Of a stretch of 64,000 bases of DNA, positions 1 to 13,261 are shown piece by piece. The position numbers and the translations under genes are program-made. Below the pieces are notes generated by a model. That model was not told the DNA's origin and did not search any database. It saw nothing but the letters and a program-made list of their open reading frames with translations. Every line of letters begins with the position of its first letter. Within the stretch, counting starts at the first letter, position 1. This DNA is from Motacilla alba alba (taxonomy: Eukaryota > Chordata > Aves > Passeriformes > Motacillidae): NCBI RefSeq assembly GCF_015832195.1, contig NC_052017.1:52271652-52335651 (forward strand), written 5' to 3'.

Positions 1-3000
1 AGCGGGACACACCCCATGAGCAAAACCTACTGCACTGGGTCCTCCTGATCTAATGCCAAATATAGTTAACAAGGGAAAAAACTCATGCAAATAGGGGAAT
101 GTGTCAGAACTGAAATCTAGGGTAGGAGAACACAATCCTGATTCTGGGTCTCCAAAACTTTTTATAAAGTTCACGTACATTCTGTGTGGGACCATCAGAT
201 CTTTCCCAAAGTCCATGGAGGAAAAAAAAACCCCAAACCAAAAACCTAAGTAAAATACTTTCAAGGATTCCAGTGTGTTTTGGAGCCAGATCTGTATGAT
301 CAGAGCAGTACTAATAGTTAAAACATCTATGTCTATGGGAAACAGTGCTCATTTAGAAATCATTTTCCTTTACAGAATTCTCAGACTGTACCTTACATGC
401 AAATTTCATTAACGTAGATGATAAAATAATACAATAAGATACCTTTTTTTGTCCAGAATTCTCAGAGTAATAAAAAGAACAGTGGCCAAAAGTGCTTTAA
501 ATATATTAACATTTTTTTTAACTCTGCAAGCCTTTGTTCTCAAGAAAGAAAACTGCTGTTTCACTTCCCTGAAGCCATTGGTAATATGATGCAAAAACAT
601 CAGAGAAAATCTAATCCAAGATAGGTGCAGTCCCCAAGGGAACATGCTCTTCTTTGTTTTATATTTCCATTGGAAATCTTGGAGATTTTGCATGCAAACA
701 TCTTATTTCATGGGGCTGCTTCTCAAATTGAGAGATTAAATCTAGGCTCGGTATAAAAGCCTTTTCAATAAAGTGGGTTGCACAGTCTTCTGTTTACAGA
801 AAATTGATGCATCATCTGATATGTCTGAAATTGCTAACTTCTGTTTCAGTAAAGCTGAAGGAATTTCAACCAGCCCATTATCTAATCAAGAAAAATATTC
901 CCTTAGCATCTTGTTTTAAGGTAGCTGGCTGGCAAGCACTGTTTGGACTACTGTATATCACAATTCATTACAGTTGCAAAATGGACTGATTTTCTTGAGA
1001 AAGTGATATTTTCAGAACTATTCATCATCCACAAAGTGTTCATAAATGCCTCAATAGCTACAAAACAGCTCTTAAATCCTAACTTCATTTTGGTTTTTTC
1101 CCCCCTTCATTTCATACATAATCAACATTTAAATATGTAAGTGGTCATTCTTGTTGCGTGAGCATTGACTGAAGTCGCAGCAGTAGCGACACTCAGTATG
1201 AGCCACAGCTGATTTGTCAGCCCTCAGAGCTTTATGTGTCCCCTGTGCCCGTTATTAACTTACCTTCCACCAAGGCAGAAACAAGCTGAGTTTGCTCAGT
1301 CCTCAGCACACTGATGTGACTGAATACATCCCTTGCATTCCAGCAAAATTGCAACGCAAATTTTTTCAGGTAGCAGGAGGGAAATGTGCCTGTTAGTGAA
1401 ACCCAAACCGTCTGTTAGTGGACCCAGCAGCACAGGGCCAGAACTTCTCTCCTGCCCCTTGGTGATGCTCCATCCAACATGCAGACTTCAGGTCCTGCCA
1501 GACAGTTGTATCCAGCAGCAGAAGCTGGAATTCCAACAGCTTTTCCTGGCAAATTTGTCAGGGTGTGAGCAACTGGAGAGGGCAGTGCAGTAATGCGTGG
1601 GTGTGCTTCACCAGGTCCACACACCTTTATCACTGCTGTTCTCAGGCAAGTGACACTATTTAAAACAAACGCCACGGAAACTTTTCAACCCGGAATGCAC
1701 AAATGAAAGCTGACACAAGCCTGGCTGAGAAGCAGGGCAGGTAAGGTGTACAGAACCAAGGTCATGGCCCAGTGTCTTTACAGCTGCTGCATTTCATCTC
1801 CTACCAAGTAAGAAAGAGATTAAAGCTTTAATTAACAATGCCAACCTTTTCTGCAGGACTTTGCATGAATAGATCTCAAAGGCCTTCACTAATGAGTTAA
1901 GTAAAAAAAGTGTGCATCTCCTGGGTTCCCAACCAAGCCTCCCAGCACTGCTGCTTCCTTCCTCACCATTCCTCCCCTCCTTTGGTTTCATGGAGAAGAT
2001 CAAGTCTCGTATGCTTGCAGGGTAGGACCATTGACACTCCTCCATGCCTGGAAGGGGCTTCAATGTCTACTGAGGCAAGAAATACAGAGGATATTTTTCT
2101 GGATTTAGCTTTAAGAAATAAAAAACTGATTCCTGTTCCCAGGAGGTGCAGTGAGAAATGTATCTGAAGCAGAATCTGCTGCCACATACCTTTTACTAGT
2201 GTTTTCATCTCAAGGTTACTTTTATTAAAAAAATAATTCTCTTGGTAGAGAAGCCAATTAACACATGGATTTCGAATTTAGATTTTAGATATTTGTTTTA
2301 ATGAGCAAATTAAACTTAATCCCAAACTCCTGTAGTTTTGAAAAATTGCTGTTTTGCAAATTATAGCAGTTCTTCTAGGTACCTAACTAGCACTCAGGCC
2401 TTAATGTACTAGGCATAGTCCAAAAACAAAAAAAAAGGAGAGAAACCCTTCCCTGATGAGTTCCTGAGCTAAATACATAGGTTGAGGTAAAGAGAACATG
2501 AGATTATACATCATGTGCAAGACAGGGCCAGTCACCTAGCTGTCTGTCTGCATGCCAACTTCTGCTGCTTCTTCTCTTGGGAGGACATTTACTTTCAACT
2601 AACAAGCTGCTACTTATCTAACAGTACCATCTGAAAACTATTTTATAAAACATAAATAAATTGGTCAAATATCTGTAATAAAAGCAATTAGAGCTAGCAA
2701 GACCGATGAGAGCAGGCTGTCCCAGAGGCAGCAGGGTCAGGACGGGAGTGCCCCATTATCCTGCCCTTTCTGCGTGAGTCCCTCAGAGGAGCAGATGCGA
2801 GAATGGCCTCTCACAAGACTTCCCACAATGGAATCCCCCAGCCCTTGTCCAGAACAAAGCTTTTTTTGTCAGCCTCATGCTTTTTCTGTACAGCCATGGT
2901 GCACAGACAACCTGAGGCCTGGGGAGGCACTGAAGTTCCAGGATAGCTCATCTCCCCTCCATGTCTGGAAATATACCCCAGGCCCTTCCTGGTCCTTTTC

Positions 3001-3829
3001 TATCTGTCTTCACCTTTCCAAAAAAAAAAAAGTCTTTCCATGTCTGCTGAAGACAGTAGAGAAAAACATGAAGATGCTGGTAGTGTGAAGAGTTTCAGGT
3101 GTCAATTCGGATAAACACCCAAACAGGGAAACCAGCTTCAAACCTTGATCCCACCTGAATAGCGCTCAGAAACTCAGCTCTGGCAGCTGCTCCTCTGAGT
3201 CTGATGGTAAAGAACTCCAGGCTGTCCTCTCCTCCTGCCAGCACCAGTGGTAGCCCCTTTCCATCCCTCTGATGACTACAGATACTCACTGAAGAAAAGC
3301 AAACACAGACAAAGGTTTTTTTCAGTGTAACACAACACTTTCAACAAATTTCATGTGTGAAAGAATTTTTGTGTAAATAAATGTATAAAGAATGGGGGGG
3401 ACAAGGGATTATGAGCTGACTACTACCCAGGATCCTCTCAGCTCCAGAGGGAGAGTCATCCACCGGAACCAGTGCCATGGGCTACGCAGCAAGGCCAATT
3501 CTCACACTAGGTTATGCAGTTGCTCAGGCTCTGTTTAATCAATTGGAAATCTTTCCTGAGGCAGAACTGAAGTAGAGGCTTAACCCATTGTCATTGGACA
3601 GAGCAGCAAAACCTCACAGGGTGAGAAGAGGAAATCCCAGATGTGTCTCTCATGGGCAGCTCCCTGTTTTGGTGACTGTTAACTTACTGCATTTTTTTCC
3701 CTTTGTTCCTGAAAATGTCAGTGATGTAAGAAAGGCTTATGACCACCTCCCCCTCACACGCTGTAGGGTTTGATCCTTGAAGGAGATGGAAGTGATCCAT
3801 GAAGAAGTGCCTCACAGGCCATTGCTGCT
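1..3829. other. Intergenic flank, no gene seen
   Basis: This is AT-rich sequence with stop codons in all frames. The reading frames present are short (about 100 codons or fewer) and resemble no protein family I know. It contains only short homopolymer runs, such as the A-runs near 222, 2429 and 3020. I see no splice-bounded exon, tRNA or recognisable transposon. It belongs to the distant 5' flank of GLI3, whose promoter is about 39 kb to the right. Confidence 0.6.
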
Positions 3830-4326
3830 GAGAGGGGGAGGCTCCCTCTTTGACTGGGAGGTAATGCTAGGAGAGCTCACAGGCTGGAAATGGAGGATAA
3901 GATAGGAATGGAAGCCTGCAGCTGGGGAGCAGAGGCTAGAGATTACTTTTTTATTATTTTATTTTAAACATATGTATTAATCATGGCTCAAAGCAGGGAT
4001 GGCAATGGGAAACTGCAGCTGGAATGGGTAAGGCAGGAGGAGGAGGTGATTTTTATTTCAGACATAAATTATGTATTAATTGTGGCTTGAAGGAGGGGTC
4101 AGTGTGGGAATCTGTAGTGCAGAGAGGACAAAAAGGAAAGATGATTTCAATTGCAAGTATATTTATTGAAGTGTAACTCAAAACAGGGACTGGATGGGAA
4201 TCTGCAGCTGGAACTGATAGGGTAAAGGAAAATATTGCTTTGGTGGGGCGGTATTATTTTAAACACATGAATAAGTCCTTAGCTCAAAGCAGGCACAAGG
4301 GTGGGAATCTGCAGTTTGAGGATGTC
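3830..4326. repeat. Decayed tandem array, about five ~98-bp units
   Basis: Four clear units and one partial unit share the same order of landmarks. First comes an AT-rich block (TATTTTAAACA-like, then ATGTATTAAT-like), next GCTCAAAGCAGGGA, and then GGGAATCTGCAGCTGGAA followed by a purine-rich spacer. The CTCAAAGCAGG landmark recurs near 3987, 4085, 4177 and 4282. The CTGCAG landmark recurs near 3916, 4012, 4111, 4201 and 4308. Spacing is therefore 90-107 bp. Units differ by many substitutions and small indels, so the array is old. I do not recognise it as a named satellite. It has no coding potential. Confidence 0.75.
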
Positions 4327-7300
4327 AAGTAACACTTGCGGGAGAGAAGATCTTTATGTCTTTTCAGGTGCATTCAGAGCTTGGGAAGGTTGCTGGGCTG
4401 ACTTTGCTGGCGCTGAACCACCATCTGTTCTCAGAAATGGGTAATTCAGGATTCCATAGCAGCCTTCCTCTTCCCTGCTGGCTCTCGCGAGTCCGCTCTG
4501 CCTGACAAACACAGATGTGCCTACGTGACCGTCGCAGTGCAGCTCACAACTGGAGAGCAAGGCAGCTGGCTCTAAATGCAGCGTGCAGCTGCACTCAGTG
4601 GGACCAGTTTTGCTCAGGAATGGTTGCAGCTACCATGACACCACAGTAGAGCCCAGACTTCCTGCAGGGCAGCAGCAGTGTGGATGACTGTGGCCCGTTT
4701 GCCCTTTGCCTGGCCACCAGGCAATGGTCACTCCCCATTGCCTCAGTAGGCCACCATCCCTCATAGTGATGATAAGTGATCTCCAGGCTGTGAGGTTTCC
4801 CTGCAAAGAATGTCAGATGGAGCCAGCTGGGAGTGGGGCCATGTGCTGCCTATGCTCACTCTTGTCTGGGCAACAGGAACGGTCATTCCCCTGGAATTAG
4901 CCTAAAGGTTGGTATGTTCTGGAAACTCATTTTATTGGAGAAGGCACATCTTGGAATTCAAATGGCGTGGAGTATTGGTTAGAAAGAGAACACTGAGCCC
5001 ATGGAAATGTCACCAAAGTGCTAGTGCCAATTAATGTTCATGTATCCCAGGCCTTTCCTGTCTGACGTTCTGGTCAGAAGCCTTGTGTCTGGCCAGTATG
5101 TTCTGTATTGCAACCCTGAGCAGGAACATTCCACAGGGTGATGTCTGAAGGAGCCACTAAACACCATGGATTTTTTTTTCAGTGCATCATTGCAAAACCA
5201 CCTGTCCTGAGTAACTTTTCACTAACAAACTGTGAAGACTGTTAGAGTATTCATGGAGCTTCAGAACATAATTTAAATTTTTTTAAGATAGTTAGCTTTA
5301 GTGTTTGCTTCTTTGCTCCGAAAAAGTAAAAAAAAAAATTAGAGAAATACTTGATACCAGGCTTTGCTTTACATACTTTTCATGAGGTATACCGGTGTGT
5401 GTTTCCCTTCTGGCTCTACAAAACATGCCACTATATCTGCCCTGCTGCTTTCTTTTGAAATTCCCACAAGTGCAAACCCTCTTTACTCATACTGTGCATA
5501 TTTGTGTACCTCATGTATATTATATAATTGAGCTTTTGCTCTGTATAAGTGTATGTTTCCCAGTGTCTACCACACTCAGGAGAAGTTATTCCTGAAGGAG
5601 ATTCAAAGTGCCTGAACCATCATGGTACAAAATTTCCCAGTAGGCTCCAGAGCTTTTTAGTTGCCTTGTGGGACTCATGCATGGCATGGTGCTAAGTGTT
5701 GAAGGAGACAGGACTTCTTGCCACTTAGAGGAAGATCAGTGCTGTGCTCATCAGCTGTACCTGACTTTGCTTTACACATGACAGACCGTCACTGAATGGT
5801 GAGTTGCAAATGAGAAACTGGTCAGAAAGTCTGAGGAATTGGTCAGAAGGTTTAGCATTAGTTTATGCTGTTGACCACTTGTTATACTTGAGGAATGCAT
5901 GTCTTGAGGTAAACATTGATTTTACCTTAATTCATGCCAGCTGTGGGCACTCCAAAGTGGGCCCTTAAAAGGTCTCTTTTCCTCTGAGCGAAACAGCAAA
6001 TCTTTGCTGCTTTTCTTGGTCTAAGCAGAATTGACATGCACCTTGTTCCCTATCCTCTGGATCTCAGATTTGCTCACATTTCAGTGCTTGGGTTGCTCTT
6101 TGCCTGTGTTAGCCAGCGAGGAAGAGATAACCACAGTTTTCAGGCAACGTACTGTGCCAAACTCACAGTCCACACCTTGATCCAGTATCAGTCACCTTCA
6201 AAAGCTCATCCTGATTTTCTCCACCTCAGTGAGCAGGGGGAGACACCCTCATAAGCTCAGTATGTCGCAAAGGCCTTGCTATATCTGAGTTCTTATTTCA
6301 ATGCTCAAAACCTTCCCAAAATTGCTATGAATTCATATTAGCTTAAACCAAACTTTCTGGAGCTACTCTATGTCTTGTGAATTAATAAGGATTTCTAAAA
6401 ATGATCATCAAACTGGCTTTCTTTTATCCTGTTCTTTCCTCATTCTCCTTAAAAAAAATAGAAGAGGTTTGGATTTTTTCTTATTATTGGTTTCAACTAA
6501 AAGCTTGATTTTTTCCCCTCATTGCAAACTTAAACAAGCAGGGGGGGTAAAAAACCCATTTTCTTTTTAGTTTAATTGAGTGTGTGAAAACTGAGGACAC
6601 TTAAGTATTTCTTGAATTTCAGATCTTAATAAGAGCTACTTTCTATTGCAGATTCTCTGATTTTACAGGTTTTACAAGTTCTACCATCAGCCAAATTTCC
6701 TACTTTTATGTTACTAACTTTTTTTGTTTCACGGACCAATAGCAATCAGATTTAGGGCACAAAATAATTTAAAATTTCTACCTCTTCCAAAATGACATGA
6801 CTTTTCTCCAATATTCACACATGGAAGACAGCAGGCAAAAAATGTAAGAGAAAATAAATAAAAAAGAATTCAAACTATAGTCTAGTTTTTGCATACCTGC
6901 AAACATAAACAACAACAGTTGATTGTGAATGTATCTAAAAGGTTGAGGTGTCCATGGATTATTCTAAAAAGCTTAAGAGCTTTTTTTTGATTAAAAATGG
7001 TCCATAAATACATCTGTATATAAAGGTTTAATAAAAGCAAAGTCAAGCACTCTTGACTGTGAGGTATTCATGGTTCAGTATTTGAATATTATTTGGAGAT
7101 GACCGAGAGTGGCTCCTTTTTCATTCATGACTGTTGTGTAGCTCTGAGCCCAGATGCTTCTGCTTCAAAAGTTTTAAAACTGATGATATTTAAGAGAAAA
7201 ATTAAAAGTGGATGTATTCTTACTTGTGGGTCCATGGTCTTGGGTTTTTAGAAGACAGTTCAAACAGCTGGAGTAAGCTGAAATCAGTGCATGTCTATAT

Positions 7301-8859
7301 GGGAAAGATAAGTAAATTATCTGCTGTTGGAATAGACACCAATCATGGTGGGGGTGTGTGTGGGGGGGTGGAAATAATGTTATTATCCTCTGAAGGTTTT
7401 TAATTTTTTGAAAAAAAGTCTCAAATAAAATGGAGATGAACATTAAATATTGTATTTGGTCACCCAAAATGTTCAAACCAGTAAAATTTTACACTGAAAA
7501 GGGCACGGTTTTTTCAACACCATTAAAATAGTATCTTGATATCTTCAAAATGTTTTCCCAAATTTTGTCAAAATGAGAAATGTTCAGAACTGATCTTTTT
7601 TTTACATGAAACATTGATTTTTGGTTAATGAATGTGCATTTGCTTAAAAAAAAAAAGTTTCCTAAATTCCTACTAGATAGTGCTTTTTTAAATTCTCATT
7701 TTGAGGATGCTTAGGATGCTAATGTAAAGAGACAGCTCATCCAAATTTAAGTTTTTTTTCTTGTCACTCTCATTGGCTTCTCAGTAAAAGCAAAGGTTTA
7801 CAGTGAAGACTGTGTCTTTCTCTTGAATTTTATGTGTACCTACTGTTCTTTACCCATTTTCAAACAGAGCTCCAAACTAAGACTTTTTCTGTTTTGTAAG
7901 ACAGCAATCATTGAACACATCACAACTTTACCTGTGCAAACACCTCCATTTCAAGACACAATGAACCTTTAACTCCCATAAGCTAAATCAGGACATGACA
8001 TAGCTCTTATGGGTGCAATTTTTGCCTTCTCCAATCTTCCCTTGGTTCTCTCTGTCATCCTTTTTCAGTTCAGTCAAGTTGTGTGTCGGATCTCGCTGCT
8101 TCCTGGGTTCCCAGGCTTTGAAGCCTTACTGTCCTCCAGTTCCTGGCTCTGCAGTTCTCATCCTCAAACCTTTGCTGATCATACTCTCTGTACGATACTT
8201 CCCTGGGGCTTCAGACTGCCTATTGATACTTTCTCTTTCATATCCTCATCTCGGCTTCTGCTGTATTTCTCTCAAGCTTGAATTCATTCATGGCTAAATT
8301 GCTCCAACTTGAAGATTTTAGAGTTGTGAGGAGCTAGAATCTTCTTACATTAGACTAGACATGTAAAACACAATACTCAAAGTGTAAGGAAAGCAAATAA
8401 TGGAAAAAATTACATTCCCTCCCACCTCCCCTCCAGCAGAAGCATGATAGCTTTGCAGCATCATCTAGCTAAGGAAATACCTATGAGAACTAGGCTTCCA
8501 AAAAATAGTGAGACTCAGATCAGCAAATGACATTAGATATGGGAAATCACAGGAAAGATGAAGCATACGCTTCTGAAGTGTTAGCAATGCAAACACTTCT
8601 TTCATGATGCTAAGAGCTGAATAACCCTGGAGAGAGCGTGCTGTAAGCATAATGCAAAGTGCATGTAGGACTAAAGCGCTAAAAAATTAGCTTCCTATCC
8701 CCAGAACTGCACAAGGCAAGCACTGTGCTTATCGCCTCTGCAACTCATAGAAGTTTGTGGGATTGCCAGCACAAACAGCTACACAGGAAAAGCTAGGTGT
8801 ACACAAGGAACTCTTGGTGTACATCCAAACAAAAGAAAGAATCCAGGGCGAAGAAGCAT
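4327..8859. other. Intergenic flank, no gene seen
   Basis: No reading frame here looks like a protein and no transposon is recognised. There is a short near-duplicate of about 21 bp around 5818-5858 (two copies built on TGGTCAGAA) and G-runs near 6541 and 7345-7372. Otherwise it is unremarkable AT-rich DNA. Confidence 0.55.
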
Positions 8860-9400
8860 GAATGTTAATAATCTTGCCAGAGATCCTTTCTTCGAGGCTA
8901 ATAGTTCAGTAACCTCCTTTGATGTATGACTTGAATATATCACAGCATCTGCATGCCTCCAGCACCTCCCTTAATGCACAACTACAGCCAGAATTAATTA
9001 GTAAGCAGGAGAGGGAAGGAGCAAATGACCCCGTATGATGCCGATCATTTTGTTCTTACTGCTAGTGCAGCACTACCAATAATTTAAGCAGAATTTTAAT
9101 AAAGCACACATGGTGGCTGGTTTCCAGTAGCCAAGGCTCTGTGGTAGACTTCACACCCTATAGCCTTTAATTATTAATCTCTGTGAACAACAAAAACCAG
9201 AGATGCCTAAGGTACTGGACAAATCCCTTGACCTGCTCAGACAAGAGATGAATGTCCATTTGATTAATTCTTCTATTTACCTGTCCATTTTATTACTCCA
9301 AATTTAATTAATTTTATTTGCACTGAGGGATAACATTATCTTGCAAGTGAGCAAATCAGCAAAACAGAGAATTCAGCTCGGCTTAATCTAAAAGGTTTCA
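8860..9400. promoter_or_regulatory. Candidate conserved non-coding element (enhancer-like)
   Basis: This stretch is rich in homeodomain-type words: GAATTAATTA at 8991, TTAATTATTAATC near 9167-9180, TGATTAATTC at 9261 and AATTTAATTAATTT from about 9301. They sit in high-complexity sequence without simple repeats, a texture typical of deeply conserved elements around developmental transcription-factor genes. GLI3 is known to be controlled by such elements. No alignment was possible, so both the boundaries and the function are inference. Confidence 0.35.
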
Positions 9401-12400
9401 AGAGAGAAGTTGGATTCCACTTGTACTGCTAAAATTAGTGAAAGCCAAAGTGTAGAAAACTTTGCCCACACTTGGCTACAAGTTCTGTGACCATGAACTG
9501 GGATCTGAAGTCAATCCAAATTCTCAGCTCCTGTTGTGTTTTTTGCCTGTGAATGGGACATAACAGGCAATTTGGTTGTCTATGTGGGAGAGAGAAAAAA
9601 TCTCTCTTTGCAGTTTTATGATTTTCCGATTCTGAGGACCAAAGAAAGTTACCTAACACGGAGAAAATATAGTTGGAAGGGAAAACCAACTTTTCTGTAT
9701 ATACAGTCTTGCCATTAAAATTCTTTGCAACAGCCTCTAATGTCTTTTATGAGGACATCAAGTATTTTCTTCAACACAGTTCCTTTTCTATTAAAAACTT
9801 TTGTTTCTTCCTCCATGCTACCTCATTGTCCCTATTAAGAAAAAGCATGAAAAATCTCATTCTTCACTCCCTTTCTTAAGGTTTGTGGTGATCTTAGCCA
9901 GAGATAGCTTGCTGGCCATAGAAGATCATTGGTGGTTCTTCCTTTAGTCCTTTTCTGCATATATTCCCCTTGATTATAACCTTAATTAAAGCCAAAGAAT
10001 GCTTGAATTCTAGGAAACATGTAACTATTGTACCCCACTCATATTTGTCACAGTAGATTGCTATCTACTGTTTGCCTCTATTTCTTTGAAGAGAAAGATT
10101 CCCTATTCTGACATTATAATAAATAGAAAGGAATCCCAGCCCAACTGCAGCCTTTGAACAGCATTGCAAATAACAAGAAGAATTACTCCTAACAATTACA
10201 TGAAGTAAATTATATATCACTTTCATGCCTAGGAAAAAATTCTAAATCTTCTATTCTGCCTTATATGATCAGCAAGATTGCCGTACACCACATTTATATT
10301 ATAGAAGTGGAATCACCACCATGTAAAGATGAGAGAGAGAGAACAATTAAACAGTCTTAAACTCAGTTTTCCAAGTCTAAAGCAGACTAGGGAAAAACCA
10401 TTTGGGGTCAAAACTATCATTGAAGCAATAAAACTAATTCCCCAGGCTAAGCTCAGTGACTTATTTCTGTGGGATTATATTAGGGTGAGTTTGGCCCATT
10501 ATTTTTTAATTGCTTCCAAATGTGTCTCTGCCTAGTGAACTATCCTGATAAAAAAGAATGAATTCTCATGAACTCCTCAGTCAGAAGCAACACCAAGGTA
10601 CCGCTAAGAAATGTCTACTGGTAAAGCCTCATCTCTCCATCTCTAAGCACACAAAAACATACAGGTAAAATGTTGATGTTCTTGATATTCCCCCATAGTG
10701 AATATCAGACAAGAAAGAGAAGACAAGAGACTGGCCAGAGAGCAGTATTGTAGCCCCATGGCTGATCTCACTGTTACCCTGGAGCAGCCGTGGTGCACAG
10801 CCAGCTTACTTGTCTCACCAAGATGGACTTTCCTTCCCTCTTTCCTTGGTCCAATGCCCTTCAGAACTGGATTCATATACTAGTGTTTTCTAGCACTGTA
10901 GTTTTAAAAGACGTACCTCTGCTCTCTCTGGAGCTCAAATTAGTCTCCACATTGCACTGCCCCACTACTGGATGTAAAGTGGGAGAACGCTTACAAGGGA
11001 ATCTCACCAAAGCCCCCAGTTAAAGGCACCACTTGGATTAGTCCTCTCAGAATTGTGGGCTACAATGAGAAAGGCTTGGAGCTGCAAACAGCAAGGATTA
11101 GGGAAGCATCAACCCTAGTCAGAACTTGTATGTGATCATTTCTGAGATCTCTGGGTTTTGATTTGGTTTCTCTTGTGTTGGGTCTCTTGACCATGCCTGA
11201 GCCATGGCATGGCTGACCTTTACACTTAATATTTTATTGCATTTTGTAATGAAATCCTCTCTAGACCTGTCAGAACACAAAACAGTGTGTTTTCCTGGTT
11301 TCCTACAAATCACAGGAGAAAAAGCAAGGTGGTGTTTTCAACTGGGATTGCAGCAAAAGGGATGCAGTAGAATGCCACTATACTGATGGCCCTTATTGGA
11401 ATTTCTGTTGGGCAAAATAAGAGAAAATGTCTTGCTGTATGCATGCCATAGATGCTAGACATATGAAATCAAAACAAGGAATAGTTATTTTGTTCCACCT
11501 AAACAGAATTTCTGGTCCCTCTGGTCTCTGAAATGCTCTTCTGATGGTGCAGGCTTTTAAAAATTTGAAATCCTGTAGGCCCAAGCAAGATTGGGCATTT
11601 TTTTCCCTGTATGCAAAGTTTCATACCGTAAAAAGGAAATATATTTGTATGATTTTAGTGTTAAGAAGACTAAAAAGGTGTAATGTGTAGGGCTTTTAAA
11701 TGGGATTCTTTACAATATTTTATGAAAGAATAATATGCTTCTAGAGCATACAGTCCAAAATCCTACCTATTGGGTTTTTGCCTCACAAATTCTAATGACA
11801 GAAACTTGATGTCAGTTTGGTTCCCTAAATGCTTGACAGCATCTACAACACAAAGGTGGCTGAATTTCAACTCAAATAAAAATGAATGTCTATGGGTCCA
11901 GGGAAGTTCACTGAACATCTGTGAAGGGGTTTAAGAGACAGGTCAGTGATACACATTACTACTGCCACTGCCCTGAAAATGCCAGCTGTCTCTCAAATAC
12001 CCACGGCAACAGATGTTCTCACCTCCAAGGTAGGGTTTTATTGCAATGGTGAAACATGGATAACCATTTCTCTTTGGGAACAGAGCACTGTGTTCAACAA
12101 TTTACTTCCTCTAGTATCATCTAGGTGATCACTGAGAATAATTTAATGAAACCTCTGTAGCACCTTGGTCAGGCAGGAGCTGAGCAACAGTGCAGGCCCT
12201 TGTCATGGGGGCTGGCTGGGATCAGCCACCTCCAGTTTCTGTTCAGGTTTCCATCTGAGTTCAGCAGTGACCTAACACAGTGCTGTGAAATGAGGATGCT
12301 GAGCCTACCCAGCCAGGCTGCTGTAGGGACACACCAGTCAGCAGGGAGACTGCTCTGGGACCGGATATGTGGTTGTAGGTACAGGGAATTCCAAACTTGG

Positions 12401-13017
12401 TTAAGGAGCACACCAAGACCAGTTCTATCGTTGCCTGTGGGATTCCAGCCTTGTTGTGCAGCTAAGGCAGGCGTACTGCATGTGTATGCATTCAAATGCC
12501 TGATGGGCTGCAGGGCCATTGCTGTCAGAAAATCCCATTTTAGAGGGTCACTCTTGAAAGCATCCTTTGGAGATACTTCTCCCCATTATTCAAATTCACA
12601 CTTCTTCTTCTCACATGTTTTTCTATTTCTATTCTCTGTTTCCATTGCTGATGGAAGGACTGAATCTCTTCATGTTGGCAATTTTGGCCCCCTTCAAGTT
12701 CATAAGTTATGTAATTATATTGTGGTTAGAGCTACAGAAGCCAGTGAATACCATTACATTATTATAATACACAGAGTTACCAGTATTTAACTGAATGCTT
12801 TTTAATGTATTAGCATAAAATTTGGGAGCCAGAAGTGATATATTTACTATCAGCCTCTCCCTTTTGTCAGTGGTATGGAATGAATGTAAAACTGAACAGA
12901 AGAAAGTGTAGTAGCTGATACCTATTCCAGATGTTCTGCTAAAAGGTGTTATTTATGAGGGGATATGATTGGTAACAGTCCTGTCCTAATACCTAAAGGA
13001 TTACAGTAACTGTACAT
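9401..13017. other. Intergenic flank, no gene seen
   Basis: No exon or transposon is recognised. Open frames here (the longest about 196 codons, near 12200-12790) have no family resemblance and no coding-like composition. A short perfect hairpin (9-bp arms, 4-nt loop) lies at 10050-10071. Confidence 0.55.
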
Positions 13018-13072
13018 TTCACACACACCCACACACACACATGCACACACACTCACATATATGCATACATAT
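13018..13072. repeat. Interrupted CA microsatellite
   Basis: The tract is CA dinucleotides interrupted by CCC, TG and TC, and it passes into ATATGCATACAT. It is a degenerate short simple repeat with no coding role. Confidence 0.85.
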
Positions 13073-13238
13073 TCCCACCAGCAATGTGAGAATTCTACAA
13101 GTCTGGAGGGGAAAACGTGGAAAACACTGGATCACTGAAAATAGAATAGTAAAAATTTCTCTCCTCAAGTTTAAAGCAGTAATGTAAAGGCTTGGGTTCT
13201 CTTGCTAAGTGCCTCAAATTACCAAAAGAACACTCGGC

Positions 13239-13259
13239 AATCTATGATTCTGTGATTCT
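13239..13259 (+). mobile_element. Possible CR1 LINE 3' tail
   Basis: The sequence reads TCTATGATTCTGTGATTCT, matching the 8-bp ATTCTRTG tail repeats that end CR1 retrotransposons of birds and other reptiles. The body upstream is too diverged for me to recognise CR1 reverse-transcriptase sequence, so the 5' limit is unknown. Orientation is inferred from the tail. A chance match to this short motif is possible. Confidence 0.5.
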
Positions 13260-13261
13260 TA

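Noticed and set aside
746..762. TATA-box-like GTATAAAAGCC with GC flanks
   Set aside because: No CpG island, first exon or gene follows it. A single 8-base match is expected by chance in AT-rich DNA.
12200..12790. 196-codon frame with a 116-codon frame opposite it
   Set aside because: No recognisable domain, both strands open and no splice context. Length is compatible with chance in 64 kb.
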